Positions 46,491-58,265 of a DNA stretch of 64,000 bases are shown here, piece after piece. This stretch comes from Coenobita brevimanus. Its lineage: Eukaryota; Arthropoda; Malacostraca; Decapoda; Coenobitidae. The stretch spans positions 2,900,001 through 2,964,000 of the forward strand of contig CM064713.1 in the NCBI GenBank assembly GCA_032717465.1. The letters run 5' to 3'. The notes beneath the pieces are model-generated. The model was not told the DNA's origin, searched no databases, and saw nothing but the letters and a program-made list of their open reading frames with translations. The position numbers were made by a program, and so were the translations under genes. Every line of letters starts with the position of its first letter. Positions within the stretch are counted from its first letter, which is position 1.

Positions 46491-46819
46491 ATGAATAGTA
46501 CTTGACTCTCTCCTTACCTTCCCGTCCCTCCGGCTAGACGTCAAAAAGAAGACAGAAAAAAGCCGAACCTGAAAAAAAAAAAATAGTAAAAGTAACACAC
46601 AGGAAAAAAGACAGTAAAAATAACACGCAGAAAAAAGACTGATTTGTTTTTCTTGGGGGAACAAGGAAGAGGAACCTGTGAGGAGAAAAACACACGCACA
46701 CAGAGACCAAGAATAGCACACAGAAAGGACAGTAAAGGCAGTGTTTTTTTTATATTATTAATTTGGTGGAAAACAGAAAGGGAAAAGAACCAAATAATAA
46801 TAATAATAATAATAATAAC

Positions 46820-46865
<46 letters not shown>

Positions 46866-46943
46866 CAAAAGTAAAGGCAGTGTTTTTTTTATATTATTAT
46901 TTTGGTGGAAAACAGAAAGGGAAAAGAACCAAAAAATAATAGA

Positions 46944-46980
<37 letters not shown>

Positions 46981-47345
46981 CAAAAGCGCAACTGTGAATT
47001 TTTACTAATTTTCAGGAAGGCAGAAGAAAAATGAACATATATGAACTAAAGAAAAATAAAGACTGAAAATCAAAAAAAAGAATTGTGCTTTTAAATTTAG
47101 TGAGAGATTGAGAACAACGAACTAAGAAGAAAAATAGATCAAAATTAACACAGAGGATTTAAAAGATATTGTGTTGTCTTTTGTTGATTTTCCTGAAGCC
47201 ATCCTTGAAAACAGAGGAATATTTGCAACAAGGAAATAAAAAGAGTACTGTGATATTTTTTGCTGTATTTTTTGTTAATTTTGTGGAAGACCCAGAAAAG
47301 AAGAGCCTGAGAGAAAGAGAGAGAGAGAGAGAGGCACTGAAAATC
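46491..47345. repeat. AT-rich degenerate repeats with a 139-bp near-identical duplication
   Basis: GTAAAGGCAGTGTTTTTTTT...AATTTGGTGGAAAACAGAAA and a TAA run (46797-46863) repeat at 46871-46981 with only small changes. Flanking sequence on both sides contains weaker versions of the same words (AGTAAAAATAACAC, TTTTGTTAATTTTGTGGAAG). Confidence 0.8.
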
Positions 47346-47783
47346 AAGGCATAAGAATTCACCAGGGCTCCTTTGACTCACTCTCGGCTTATGAAAATCG
47401 TCTGATAATAGATGGAATAGAATGAAAACCCTCAGACGATTTATTATAACAATTAGCTCATTATACCTATTTCGTAACACCAATTTCACCGATTTATTCT
47501 TCAGGTAAATAAATTCCCATGATGTCACCTGGACTATAATACTAACTTTCTCCTGACCCAAAAAATAATAATAATAATAAATAAAAAGTAAAATTTGTCC
47601 ATAGTTTTTCTTGCAATGTTGGAAAAGCGACCTAAAAAAAATTGTGAGCAAATTATCGCAAAGGAAAAATTGGGTTTGCGTTGAGCTTTTTTCCTCTTGG
47701 TTTTTCGTGCAAGGTGAATTTAGAATCTGAATACTGAACGAAGGTGGAAGGTGCAAGACAGGGATGAAAGGACAAAGGTACAG

Positions 47784-47784
<1 letters not shown>
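47346..47784. other. unassigned sequence with inverted family D words
   Basis: TGAAAATCGTCTGATAATAG (47391) and CCTCAGACGATTTATTATAA (47431) are an inverted family D pair. The rest is AT-rich without frames. Confidence 0.45.
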
Positions 47785-47830
<46 letters not shown>

Positions 47831-48010
47831 TGGGGAGTGGGGAGGGAGAAAGATACCTAGGAAGAGCGAGCAGACAGCGAGAAGAAAGTGGCAAAGAGAG
47901 AAACTGAGAGGGAGAGTGGGTGGCAAAGAAAGAAACTGAGAGGAAGAGGAAGGGAGAGAGAGAAAGTGTGTGAGAGAGAGAGAGGGGAGCCGCGAGAGAA
48001 AGGGAAAAAT
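47785..48010. repeat. (GATA)n, (GA)n and GA-rich tract
   Basis: GATA 47785-47814, GA to 47830, then drifting purine sequence. Confidence 0.93.
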
Positions 48011-48204
48011 AAATCTTAAAAAAAAAATAGTGTATGTGTGAGAGAGCAGGAGGGGTGCATAGTTTATGATGTTTACACAGAGCAACCTCCAGTAAACGCG
48101 CAAGACTCCTGGCCAATCTTAAGACAGACACTGACTATCCTGATACAAGAATATTAATTATGGCGAGAAGAATTAGGTGTAGCCGGGTAAAGATACATTG
48201 ATTG
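48011..48204. other. unassigned sequence
   Basis: No frame or family match. Confidence 0.3.
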
Positions 48205-48510
48205 GTACCCTCGCCAGGTAAGGAAGCTCCCTAACACCTCTTGCTCAGCGATTCATTCTGCTTATTACACCTTATTGACCATCTCAGTGTTACATAAATC
48301 CTTCCAATATCACCAAACTCTGCACAAATATAGGCTGGTAATCTAGTCGGTTAAGGAAGCTCCCTAACACCTCTTCCTTGGCGATTTAGTTTTGGACATT
48401 CCTGGTTAATATCCTGTTGTACGTTATTTATGCTGAGGTATAGCGATATTGGAAGGATTTATGTAACACAGAAGAGGACAGTGAGGTGCAATAGATAAAA
48501 TAAATCGCTT
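48205..48510. mobile_element. family C, two overlapping copies
   Basis: AGGAAGCTCCCTAACACCTC occurs at about 48220 and again at 48354. One inverted segment (GTTACATAAATCCTTCC at 48291 against GGAAGGATTTATGTAAC at 48451) and AATAAATCGCTTAAG (48500) complete the structure. It appears to be one copy inserted in, or recombined with, another. Confidence 0.7.
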
Positions 48511-48612
48511 AAGTGCAAACTATAAGGGCAGCCTGATGGTGGGGGATAAAGTTCAGATGGAAGTAATTCGTTTGTGTGGCCACCCCTTTCAGGATGGAGG
48601 CGTCTGGCTATA
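48511..48612 (+). mobile_element. LINE 3' tail
   Basis: TTCGTTTGTGTGGCCACCCC and GGATGGAGGCGTCTGGCTAT lead into TATAGATAGATAG, the same 3' end as at 13040. Only non-coding 3' sequence remains. Confidence 0.75.
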
Positions 48613-48890
48613 TATAGATAGATAGATAGATAGATAGACAGGTAGGTAGATAGATAGATAGATGGATAGATAGATAGATAGATAGGTAGGTAGGTAGGTA
48701 GGTAAGTAGGTAGGTAGGTAGGTAGGTAGGTAGATAAAAAGATAGATAGAGAGATAGATAGACATAAACATACATAAACAAATATATAAACAGATAGACA
48801 GAGAGAGACAGATAAATAAATAAACATACATAAACAAATACACAAACATAGGTAGATAGATAGATAGACAGATAGACAGATAGACAACGA
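48613..48890. repeat. (GATA)n/(GGTA)n/(CATA) array
   Basis: GATA units, a block of GTAG/GGTA units 48685-48735, then GACA, AAAC and TAAA variants. It grows out of the LINE tail. Confidence 0.96.
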
Positions 48891-49043
48891 TCTGTGATAA
48901 GAGTTAACCATTATGGACACTTATCGTAAAAGAAAATATTGATTCTTTATAACTATAGTGCACCTGTGTTCACCTGACTACGAGCTCTAACCCCTTTATG
49001 TTCACTTAATGGCCAGGTGTGTTCAGGTAAGAGGCTTGACTTG
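48891..49043. other. unassigned sequence
   Basis: No feature recognised. Confidence 0.3.
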
Positions 49044-49262
49044 ACTATACTTCATTCACTTTAACTTGCCTGAGATCTTCGTCCTTTCGCACCCCATTCC
49101 ATGTATCTCAGAATCAGAATCAGACACTATTACGGCTCAGCATCCTTTCTAAAGCACTTCATCGTGACTAGCACCATATTCGAATGTTTATATCTTGTTA
49201 AAACTCAGCATTCAAGATGGAGAGACGGCAATTTCACGCCTAATTAAGAAGAAGAAAATATA
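49044..49262 (-). mobile_element. family A copy, minus strand, both ends present
   Basis: CTATACTTCATTCACTTTAA...CTTGCCTGAGATC at one end, reverse core GCACTTCATCGTGACTAGCA, and CACGCCTAATTAAG...ATATAG at the other. Confidence 0.75.
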
Positions 49263-49279
49263 GTAACGAAGTAATCACA

Positions 49280-49450
49280 TTCCCGCCTCATTACTATGGC
49301 TCATCAAAATTCATGCAAACTCGAATCAGATTTGAAATTTTGAGTGACCCAGTTTTATCAGCACTAAATTTTTCTCAGAACTTAAATTTTGAATGACCCA
49401 ATTTTCTCAGAACTGAAATTTTGACAGTGACCCAGTTCTCTCATGTGAAG
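49280..49450 (+). mobile_element. family B element with internal triplication
   Basis: GCCTCATTACTATGGCTCAT, AAATTCATGCAAAC, then AAATTTTGAGTGACCCAGTT, AAATTTTGAATGACCCAATT and AAATTTTGACAGTGACCCAG at 35-50-bp intervals. Confidence 0.6.
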
Positions 49451-49529
49451 CCAAACCGACTCTACGACCGCAGCTACAAATAACGCACTTCCACCCCATG
49501 CTTGCATATGCATGGAACCATCGGGGCGG

Positions 49530-50165
49530 GCAATGCAAATAAAGAAAGATTATATTACACAATGAACATGCCCTAACGCTGCAGATAATACAAAGCATAA
49601 AGCCGTCAGGGCAGAGAGGAGTACGGTTGAATTCATTAGTTTCGGGGGAGGGGTGCTGGAGAGGGACGCCTTCATGTAGTGGCACTGATAAAACCAAGGG
49701 GGTGAAGCTGTCCGGTTATGGAAATGGAGAGAGACGCAGGTTTGAGTTTGAGTTCTTGATTTCGATCGACACAGAACCCATCTTCAGAGAGAGAAGGTTA
49801 TGTGTAGCCTGAAACCTTAAAGAAACAGGCTTCAGGCTCTAAACTGTCGCTCTCCGACCCCACATTTCCACTTGTCACAATGAATTATCTACCATCCAGT
49901 TATACAAGCGTCCCTCATGCCCCTCCCTATCCCGGTAAGGAGGTTGGTGGATTGCAAGAGAGGGTAATTTTAGCCTACAATACGCTGGGTTCACGTCCAG
50001 ATGAGTTTCAGGTCACAATAACTCCAAGAACCACAATGGGAGTCAGCACAAATAAGACCGGGTTAGAATACACAGTGAACATTACCCAAACACTGCGGAT
50101 GATATAAATCCTAAAGCCGGCAGCGTAGAGAAGGGTACAATTGAAATCATAAGTCCGTGGTACAG
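49530..50165 (+). repeat. 105-bp direct duplication flanking a CCTGAAACC-type repeat
   Basis: ATTACACAATGAACATGCCC..GCTGCAGATAATACAAAG (49552) and ATACACAGTGAACATTACCC..CTGCGGATGATATAAAT (50071) are ~520 bp apart. Between them lies the second copy of the 8850-type repeat (49740-49885). The arrangement is that of long direct repeats around an interior, but no coding sequence is present. Confidence 0.55.
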
Positions 50166-50530
50166 GAACGTGCATGTACTACGAATCAGGCAAATTTATA
50201 GACAACAAAAGAGTGTGTTTTTGTGTCTTGCTTGTTGGGAGAATGAACAAAACAAAATACTGTCACCGCTAGAACCACTTGTTATATAAAGCCTGAATTT
50301 TATTGCCTTTCTTCACAAAATGGTCATCGTTGTACCGGCACGATTTTTTACACTCATGCATTTCCTGCTTAAGCCATGATTTATTTTATATGCTAAACCC
50401 CGTATTACGTTCTGGTGTGAGATTTAGCTAATGATGAGAGCAAAAAATTAAGAGTAAGAGCAGTCTATAAGGATTATTGAGTGGAGAGCGTACGGTGGAT
50501 AAAATAGGATGCAATATAAATTACTGAAGT
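50166..50530. other. unassigned AT-rich sequence
   Basis: Partly resembles 42540-42590 (AAATTTATRGRCAA, GAGTGTGTT). Otherwise unrecognised. Confidence 0.35.
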
Positions 50531-50531
50531 T

Positions 50532-50532
<1 letters not shown>

Positions 50533-50574
<42 letters not shown>

Positions 50575-51124
50575 AGATGGTACGTCTTAAAGAGAAAATG
50601 GATGCAGACAGGGTGATGAAAAGGCTATGGGAGTATGTACAGTACGTGAGTTTGAAGGTGGGAAAAGGTGTTGTAGGCCAAGAAGGTGGACAGGTATGGT
50701 AATCTGTATGTGCAAAAAGGTAAATGTGAAAGCTGATGAGGCTAAGAAACTAATTGGCATTCGAGTTTGAATGAATTTTGCATAGATTAAATGACAGTGG
50801 TCCCCTCTCCATTCCCTGCACCCTTTTTTAACTTATTAGTCGGCGATTTTGACTTTAATAATGCAAAGTCCGTCTATTAAAAAAAAATACACATGCATAA
50901 ACAATTTTGAGGGAGAACCAACATTCCGGAGGCCATAAGAATGAGGGTCTGGTGCATTCACTGGCCATGCCGTAAACAGTATTCCATTTTTCGTATTTCC
51001 TCTTTCCTTCTTTTTTTTTTTTTTTTTTTTTTTATCCTACCTCATTCTGTCCTTAGGTGGGAAAAAAGATAATGATGATAATGATGATGAAAAATATTTA
51101 AAGAAGAAAAGTTATGGCTAAAGT

Positions 51125-51190
<66 letters not shown>
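50533..51190. repeat. (GA)n, poly-T and (CA)n in unassigned sequence
   Basis: GA 50536-50572, T-run 51010-51033, CA 51128-51189. Between 50575 and 51000 no family or frame is recognised. Confidence 0.7.
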
Positions 51191-51191
<1 letters not shown>

Positions 51192-51272
51192 CTGAGTTTA
51201 ATGGGAGGCTAAAGTTTGATGGGATGGCCAAGGTGGGGACCGACCGGAATCGTGTGCTTGCGTGCGTCCGTG

Positions 51273-51275
<3 letters not shown>

Positions 51276-51340
<65 letters not shown>

Positions 51341-51444
51341 AGATTGGACCGGACCAGGAAGAGGAAGGAGATGGACCGCGAGTGGAGTGAGACAATGGGT
51401 GGAGATATTGGAGACAGACTGTGGAGAGAGAGAGAGAGAGAGAG
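51276..51444. repeat. (GT)n and (GA)n
   Basis: GT 51276-51339, GA 51424-51444. Confidence 0.97.
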
Positions 51445-51805
51445 AAGCTACATATTTCTTAGATAACGATGCCACTTCCTTCATGCATTCCATTTCCTCC
51501 TATTCTTAATATCAGCCTATCTCCTCATTTTCATTCTATCTCCATAGCGCCACCTCAGCTCTAATCATATGCTTTATCTCCTTTATTTCTTCTATTTCCT
51601 TTCATGTCTCCTGCATCTGTGTTCTCTTTTTATTTCTCTTATTACTCTCTATGTCTCCTGCCTGGTCTTTTTCTCTCTAATTCCTCTTTATTGGTCTTAC
51701 GTCTCTGTTCTTTCCTTTATTTCCTTTGTTTATGATTCGTCTTATCTAGGGATTTCGCCACAATCTGGTGTTTTATTTCCTGATGACTCCTCTTCCTTTC
51801 CCTTC

Positions 51806-51806
<1 letters not shown>
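51445..51806. other. pyrimidine-leaning unassigned sequence
   Basis: TTTATTTC, TCTCTTTATT and TCTCCTGC words recur loosely (51590-51730), suggesting an old minisatellite; a 113-codon frame here is hydrophobic repeat translation. Confidence 0.4.

Positions 51807-51808
<2 letters not shown>

Positions 51809-51878
<70 letters not shown>
51809..51878. repeat. (CT)n microsatellite
   Basis: Perfect 70-bp run. Confidence 0.98.
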
Positions 51879-51884
<6 letters not shown>

Positions 51885-51964
51885 CTCACCCTTTATCCTT
51901 TTCCTCTTAATTAACCTTTAATTTATTACAAAACTTTACTAACAAATGACCTCAATTTCGGGGT

Positions 51965-52600
51965 ATACAGAGAGAGAGAGAGGGGGGGGGGAACTGAGAA
52001 GGTAGAGTAGGGAGGCAGAGTGAGAGGAGGAGGAGGGAGAGGGAGAGGGAAAGAATGGAAAGGAGGAGAGGAAAAGAAAGGGAGAGAGAAAACGCTGGAG
52101 AAAAAAGATGGAGAGGGATGGAGGGAGAGGGAGAGAAATGAATGAGGGCAAATGAGAGGAAATGAGAGAGGAGGGCGAAAAAGGAGCAGGAAGGAGAAGA
52201 GAGAGGAAGAGAGGGAATGAGTGACGCAGTGTAGTGATGAGAGTATTAATTGAAGAAGGTAAGAAAGACGGGAGGGAGGAGGGAGAAAGAAGAGAGGAAA
52301 GAGAAGGAGGGAGGGAGGGACAGCATGATGAGGGATGAAGGAGAGAGGAAGGAGAAGAAGGGAGGGAGGGACAGAATGATGAGAGATGAAGGTACGGAGA
52401 GCGAGAGATGAAGGAAGGAAGAACGGATGAGGGACGGAAGGGAGAAAGATATCAACTACTTTTACGAAAACTGGGAAACGCGAATGGAAGACTGGAAAAC
52501 AAACTTAAGAGGCTGACAAACAGATGGAAAGGTAGATAGGCAGACGGATAGATAGATGGATAGATAGATAGACAGATAGATAAATAAATAAATAAAATCG
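51965..52600. repeat. GA-rich tract then GATA/TAAA
   Basis: Purine-rich 51968-52440 with a repeated GGGAGGGACAG(C/A)ATGATGAG unit (52311, 52362), then GATA/TAAA 52530-52596. Confidence 0.92.
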
Positions 52601-53255
52601 TGTTCATTGGATTTGCGGACCTTACGAAACTACACAAAGGTATATGTTTCAGGTAGATGTATGTCGTTAATTAGGAGGGAAGAGGGAAGGTGAGAAGTTG
52701 TGTCTGCCCATTCATTTCTAAAACCACATTGAGAGAGAGAGAGAGAGAGAGGAGGAGGAGGAGGAGGAAGAAAACTGATCAGCACTCGACCTCTCCTCAG
52801 CATACTCCATTCAATATACGAAGAAAAATGACGCTGGAAAATAAGGTATCGGAATTTTAACAAGGTCATTTTTAGGTGAATGGATGTGGGTGTTTGTGGA
52901 AGAGAAGGCGAGGGGGGAAAAAGAGCACAAAAAAAAGAGAGAGTGAGAGAGAGAGAGAGAGAGAAAAAAATTAAGAAAAAATTCGTATTCATCCATATTC
53001 ATGACTCACTTTTGGAAAACAATTTTATTCCATTTTATTTTTTTAATGAGCCCGATTCTACGTATACACCTGATAACCCTAAGCTCACCTGTCCTCCAAC
53101 TTGCCATATACCTTCAAATATCACCACTCTGACACTAATACTCACCGTCCATATTGAATACATGCTAGGACTGCCTCATTCAAGACTGGTGTGATGGAAG
53201 ATATTGATGTGTTTTGCAATTAATAAATTCTGTTTCTGTGACATTCAAATAATCA
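52601..53255. other. unassigned sequence with short GA/GAG tracts
   Basis: GA/GAG 52731-52768 and 52938-52965. ATGCTAGGACTGCCTCATTC (53162) resembles ATGCTAGGGCTGTCTCATTC at 59907, hinting at one more small dispersed element. Confidence 0.4.
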
Positions 53256-53475
53256 ATAGAGAGAGAGACAGAGAGAGAGAGAGAGACAGAGAGAGAGAGA
53301 GAGACAGAGAGAGAGAGAGAGACAGAGAGAGAAGAAGAAGAAGAAGGAGAAGGAGGAGGAGGAGGAGTAGAAGAAGAAGAGGAAGGAGGAGAAGAAGAAG
53401 AAGAGGAAGATGATGATGATGATGATGATGGTGATGATGAACAACAACAACAACGACAACAACAACAAAACGCAG
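53256..53475. repeat. (GAGACAGA), (AAG/GAG), (GAT), (AAC) compound
   Basis: An 18-bp GA/CAGA unit recurs four times (53260-53332), then AAG, GAG, GAT and AAC trinucleotides. Confidence 0.96.
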
Positions 53476-53701
53476 ACGAAGAAAAAAAAACATGAAAAAG
53501 AAGAACAAGAATAAGAACACAAGAGAAGACGAAGCAGAAGAGTTGGAAGCAGAGGAAGCCTTCTCATCTTAGCCAGCCTCGCCACTAATCCAGAGGGGAA
53601 ACTAATCTAAAGGAGCTTCCAGTGTTCCAGGCTTGCACAGGAAATGGGAGAGATGGTCCTAATCCCTGCCAGGTAACAACTCTGTCTCCCCTTCATTTGT
53701 A

Positions 53702-53706
<5 letters not shown>

Positions 53707-53753
<47 letters not shown>

Positions 53754-53900
53754 CCTCGACCTCCTCCTCCTCCTCCTCCTCAACTCCCACTCCTCTTTGC
53801 CTCCCCGCTTCTCGGCTGATATTAAAGACTTTAGTACCAGAGCAAAATAAAACGCAGTAGCAATCTTATGTACCCTCTCTCTCTCTCTCTCTCTCTCTGA
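53707..53900. repeat. (CA)n, (CTC)n and (CT)n
   Basis: CA 53706-53751, CTC 53752-53781, CT 53876-53898. Confidence 0.96.
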
Positions 53901-54014
53901 AATGGAGGAGAGAGAGAAAAGAAACCCTAATTGCCTCATCCATTACTTGTCCCACTTGAGAACAGTCTTTCCTTAGTGTATTGTTTCACCTTAATTCTTT
54001 CAACCCGGGGACTC

Positions 54015-54178
54015 TTTCTTCTTCCTCTTCCTCTTCTTCTTCTTCTTCTTCTCCTTCTTCTTTTTCTTTGTCTTCGTCTTCTTCTTCCTCCTCTTTTCCT
54101 TCTACTTCTTCTTCTTCTTCTTCTTCCTCTTCCTCTTCCTCCTCCTCCTCTTCTTTCTCTTCCTTTTCTTCTTTTTAT

Positions 54179-54211
<33 letters not shown>

Positions 54212-54233
54212 ACTTCTTCTTCTTCTTCTTCTA

Positions 54234-54264
<31 letters not shown>

Positions 54265-54322
54265 TTCTTCTTCCTCTTCTTTTCCTTCTTCTTCTTCTTC
54301 TTCTTCTTCTTCTTCTTCTTCT
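54015..54322. repeat. (CTT)n microsatellite, about 308 bp
   Basis: CTT/TTC with CCT and TAC interruptions. Frames give Ser, Leu or Glu/Arg homopolymers on either strand. Confidence 0.97.
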
Positions 54323-54374
54323 ATGGCGTGTCTCATATGCCAAATATCCCCAATCCCTTTCAACTCAGATGATG

Positions 54375-54515
54375 ACCACGTGTAGTCAGATCGGAGGGCT
54401 GCTTTGACTAGTAGCCAAGGAGACGCAATCCCTAAGGCAAAATGAAATTCCTGGCACCCTAGTTTTGCATTTAAGGTGTACTTGTGATCCAGTTCCGTTG
54501 GATGAAAGCAAAATG
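54375..54515 (+). mobile_element. family B element
   Basis: GTGTAGTCAGATCGGAGGGC, GACTAGTAGCCAAGGAGACG, AAATTCCTGG and CCAGTTCCGTTGGATGAAAG in family B order. Confidence 0.65.
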
Positions 54516-54619
54516 GCTGCTCGTATTGATGAGACTAATGAGGAGAATATCAAACCTTTTTTTTTTTTTAATTTCGATTTTCATTTTGGGACGAGATGTG
54601 CTGATTGTGAGTCTTGGGT

Positions 54620-54667
54620 CTGTATTCTTGTAGGTTAAGTTCCCTAGCACCTCTTCCTTAGTGATTT

Positions 54668-54723
<56 letters not shown>

Positions 54724-54791
54724 ACATATACCCCTCCAACTTTCTAACAAAGTGGTTAAAAAAGCTATGAATGACCACGCTAATTCAGAAA

Positions 54792-54857
<66 letters not shown>

Positions 54858-54878
54858 CTCTCTCTCTCTCTCTCTCTT
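54620..54878. repeat. family C left arm running into (CT)n, plus a second (CT)n
   Basis: GTATTCTTGTAGGTTAAG, CCCTAGCACCTCTTCCTTAG, TGATTTAG, then CT 54670-54722. The right arm is missing. A second CT/TTTC tract spans 54793-54878. Confidence 0.75.
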
Positions 54879-55120
54879 TTACCGCATTAAGTCACCCGAG
54901 CAAAAAATATAAATAGAATAATCACTCTCAACATCATAGTAAAATAATTCTATACGTATTTCCAGCGACCAGAGATGACCGTATTTAATCAGTCCAATTA
55001 AATACGTGCAATTACGGAGCATAATTAAGGAGGCCATAGTAGCGATGATGCAAATTAATAGGGCTGGTACGCTTGTCATTAATTGGTTTGTGGTAATTCA
55101 TTCAGCCTTAGTCTTTTCCT
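54879..55120. other. unassigned AT-rich sequence
   Basis: No frame, repeat or family match. Confidence 0.35.
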
Positions 55121-55508
55121 TTTTTTCCCTACCTAAAGTAATCAGATTTTATGCTGATATTGATAAGACTCAAGATTCCCTTTATTTCTTCCTAAAGTAA
55201 CCAAAATTTATTGATATTGTTTAGCTGTAAGTAAGATTCCCTTTTTTTCTACCTAAAGGAACCAAATTTATTGAAATTGTTTATATTTAAGTATGAATAT
55301 ATTAAGAATGAATGTGTTTGAATGGATGAGTAAATGGAGAGTGAGTCGTCCTGTCTCGGCTACCTCCCTTTCCTTGGGGGAAGCAGCCTAGGTATATAGA
55401 TAGATAGATAGATGATTCCCTTTTTTCTACCTAAAGGAACCAAGATTTATTGATACTGTTTAGATTTAAGATTCCATTTATTTCTACCTAAAGGAACCAA
55501 ACTGCACT

Positions 55509-55510
<2 letters not shown>
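55121..55510 (+). repeat. about 58-bp minisatellite, 5 units, interrupted
   Basis: ACCTAAAGGAACCAAATTTA (and CCTAAAGTAACC variants) starts near 55131, 55190, 55251, 55429 and 55486, with ATTGATATTGTTTAG and GATTCCCTTT between. The 178-bp step in the middle is one unit plus an insertion. Confidence 0.85.
55291..55413 (+). mobile_element. element 3' tail inserted in the minisatellite
   Basis: GAGTGAGTCGTCCTGTCTCG, GCTACCTCCCTTTCCTTGGG and GCAGCCTAGGTATATAGATA end in TAGA repeats. The tail type matches the LINE tails here but the body differs from the 14557 family, so it is probably another LINE or SINE lineage. Confidence 0.6.
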
Positions 55511-55558
<48 letters not shown>

Positions 55559-56159
55559 TGCCTGGCCTGCTGTGGGATGCCAGAGGTCTACAAAAAAAGA
55601 AAAAAAAATCGTTTGTGTTCATTTTCTCGTCTTTTTACCCGTATATCTGGAAGCTCAAAAAAAGATACACACACACACGAGAGATCTAGTAATGCAGTAC
55701 GGCACTGAAGACAGTACTGTTGGTGCAGCGAGGGACTATTAAAACATCGACACTCTCCTGATTAATTTAAGTAACTCAGAGACAAAGCCGTGCATAGGAA
55801 GGTCCAGCATTTACAGGTGTTTCGTAAATGCGTGTAAAGAGTTAGGAGCTTGCTTGCACCTTCACGCACGCAGCTGTAATAACTTGGCTCATAAACTGCC
55901 CTGGTGTTTACGCTGCTTGGTGCTAGAGATTGTATTTTATGATAATTTTGCAAGCCAACTAATAATGATAACAGCAGTAAAAAACTACACCTGACTGGCG
56001 AGGCATCCGGTTAATTAAATGCGGCAACTCTCGGAATAACAATGGAATTAATTAGTTTCACCCGAATCACGTATTTTTGTCTCTTTCTATTCTGGCCAAT
56101 GTATAGACGAGCATATATGGATTGGGAAAGACCTCTAGAGTGTATTATTTAAACCTGAC
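55511..56159. other. (GA)n then unassigned sequence
   Basis: GA 55512-55555. The remaining ~600 bp has stops in all frames and no family match. Confidence 0.45.
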
Positions 56160-56312
56160 AAAGATTGCCGGGTGTAGTCAGACCGAGAGGGTGATTTGCC
56201 TAATAACCAAGGAGACTCATTCCTACCTCATAACTAGGCTTCATGGAATTTCATGCAACCAAAACATAATATTAAAACTGTAGAAGTGGCACAGTTCCAT
56301 CAGATAAAAATA
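56160..56312 (+). mobile_element. family B element
   Basis: GGGTGTAGTCAGACCGAGAG, ATAACCAAGGAGACTCATTC, ATGGAATTTCATGCAACC and CAGTTCCATCAGATAAAAAT. Confidence 0.72.
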
Positions 56313-56356
56313 TACATAGTATAGAAAGGATTCACTACCTCACTATCGTGTATTCT

Positions 56357-56359
<3 letters not shown>

Positions 56360-56396
<37 letters not shown>

Positions 56397-56784
56397 AAAC
56401 CCCAACACAGGAGAAGTTATTGGTAAGCGCTCCTTCACTCCTGACGATTTTCCAGAGTGGCCATCAGAAGGGGAGAGGAGGAGAGAAGAGGAGGAGAGAA
56501 AAAAGGAGGAAGGAAGAAAGGAAGGAAGGAAGGAAGGAAGGAAGGGATACGAGAGGAGCAAGTGAGAGAGGGAGGGGAAGGGAGAGAGAATGAGCTGAGC
56601 GGAAAGATAAGGAGAAGGAAGAAATGAGAAGAACGGAATGAGGAGAATAAGGTGGATGAAGAGAGACAAACAGACAGGCAGAGACAGACAGACAGAGAGG
56701 AGAGAGGAAAGGAGGGGTGATAGTGAACTGGATGGAACAATAAGGAGAGGAGGAAATGAGACGAATGGAAACAGGAGAATGAGT

Positions 56785-56822
<38 letters not shown>

Positions 56823-56825
56823 GGG
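56360..56825. repeat. (CT)n and GA-rich tract
   Basis: CT 56362-56393; GGAA/GAGG purine tract 56464-56790 with CAGA and GA runs to 56819. Confidence 0.93.
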
Positions 56826-57650
56826 GTAAACACAGGCAACGCTAAGTCGTTAAAACCCTCCATCTGACCAAGTAAATACCCACCCCCATCTCCCTGCACA
56901 CCTAACCAAGCACACAACGGCCCTCACCCCCCAATCTTTTCTTCTAAAGGTGGGCGTAACAAGAACGCCTTGAGGACACATAACTTAGGTCCTTGAGAGT
57001 ACTTGCGCAGGTCGTACTGAAATCTCTAGAAATTTTTTGTTTACTTTTCATTATTAAAAGCAAAAAAAAAAATAATAATAATACTTAAGACACAGCATTC
57101 TACCTGTCAAAAGGCACCAGTTCACCGTAAGACACATAACTATGCGAAATATCATGACTTTATAATAAATACTTTCTGAGTTTTGACCCGGACACGAAAT
57201 CTCTACCCCCGGCAAGCCGCCCTGCCGCCCAACTCTCTGGACGGACACCTATTGATCCCAGTGATAACAACATCCTCCTCTTACTTTGTCAGGTGGAGGG
57301 TAAAAAGAGTATAGTACACCTGATCATCTTCATCTGGAATTTCATAATACAGACTTTAAAGAGGAGTATTAATGAAGAGGAAAAACATAACAGGAACCAA
57401 CACAGGTCCTTGTGGTCAAGAGTAATAACTATCTTCCCAGTTCCGCCTGAAAAAAAATATATATATACAACTGACGAAATACGGTGAAACTCCCCATCTC
57501 TACCAGTGCGTGTTTCAGCTGTTTCGATCGTTCCTCAATGTATTCGTCACACTGGGAAGATTCTTGTGTTTCCTACCCTGCCCTTTCCGCTGAGGCTTCC
57601 TGATTCTCCTGATTCTTATCTACTCACAAAGGCTTCCAGTTTGCGTCCCA
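56826..57650. other. unassigned sequence
   Basis: About 800 bp of ordinary composition. A short A-rich patch at 57060-57082 and (TA)n at 57449-57467; no open frame above ~65 codons, no tRNA boxes, no family match. Confidence 0.4.
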
Positions 57651-57769
57651 TTAGGCAACTATTGATCGCGATGAGGAAGGGAAATGAGGGCGTGTGAGGG
57701 AAGGTAGGATGGGAGGAAAGGAGGAAAAAGAGGTTGAGGGATGGAAAGGTGAACAGACAGAGCCTCGGG

Positions 57770-57801
<32 letters not shown>

Positions 57802-57884
57802 AGCACAATGGGGGATTATGTGGGTAAGGAAAACTTCCGTCACAAGCCTTTGCTTTTATGCCCTCCATTTCTGCTTCTTTTTCT

Positions 57885-57979
<95 letters not shown>

Positions 57980-58113
57980 CCTTTGATCTTTTTCTAATTT
58001 TCTCACATTATTGAATTTGTCTTTTCCTCGGCTTTCCTTCTCTGTCCCCATTTTTTTTCATACTGACGTCTTCTTGAATTTTTTTCTTATTTTTGCACTC
58101 TCCCTTTTTTGTT

Positions 58114-58157
<44 letters not shown>

Positions 58158-58265
58158 TGTCTTCCATATTTTGTCACCACATTTTTCTTCCTCTCTCCTC
58201 TCTCGACCTGTTCGTTTTCCTACACATTTATATTTCATCCTTCCTTCCTTCCTTCCTTCCTTCCA
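57651..58265. repeat. GA-rich, (GA)n, (CT)43, (GA)n and (CTTC)n
   Basis: GA 57774-57801, CT 57891-57974, GA 58115-58153, CTTC 58234-58265, with T/C-rich linkers. Confidence 0.95.

Noticed and set aside
53936..54385. Arg-, Glu-, Ser- and Leu-homopolymer frames
   Set aside because: Every frame of the CTT repeat is open on both strands.
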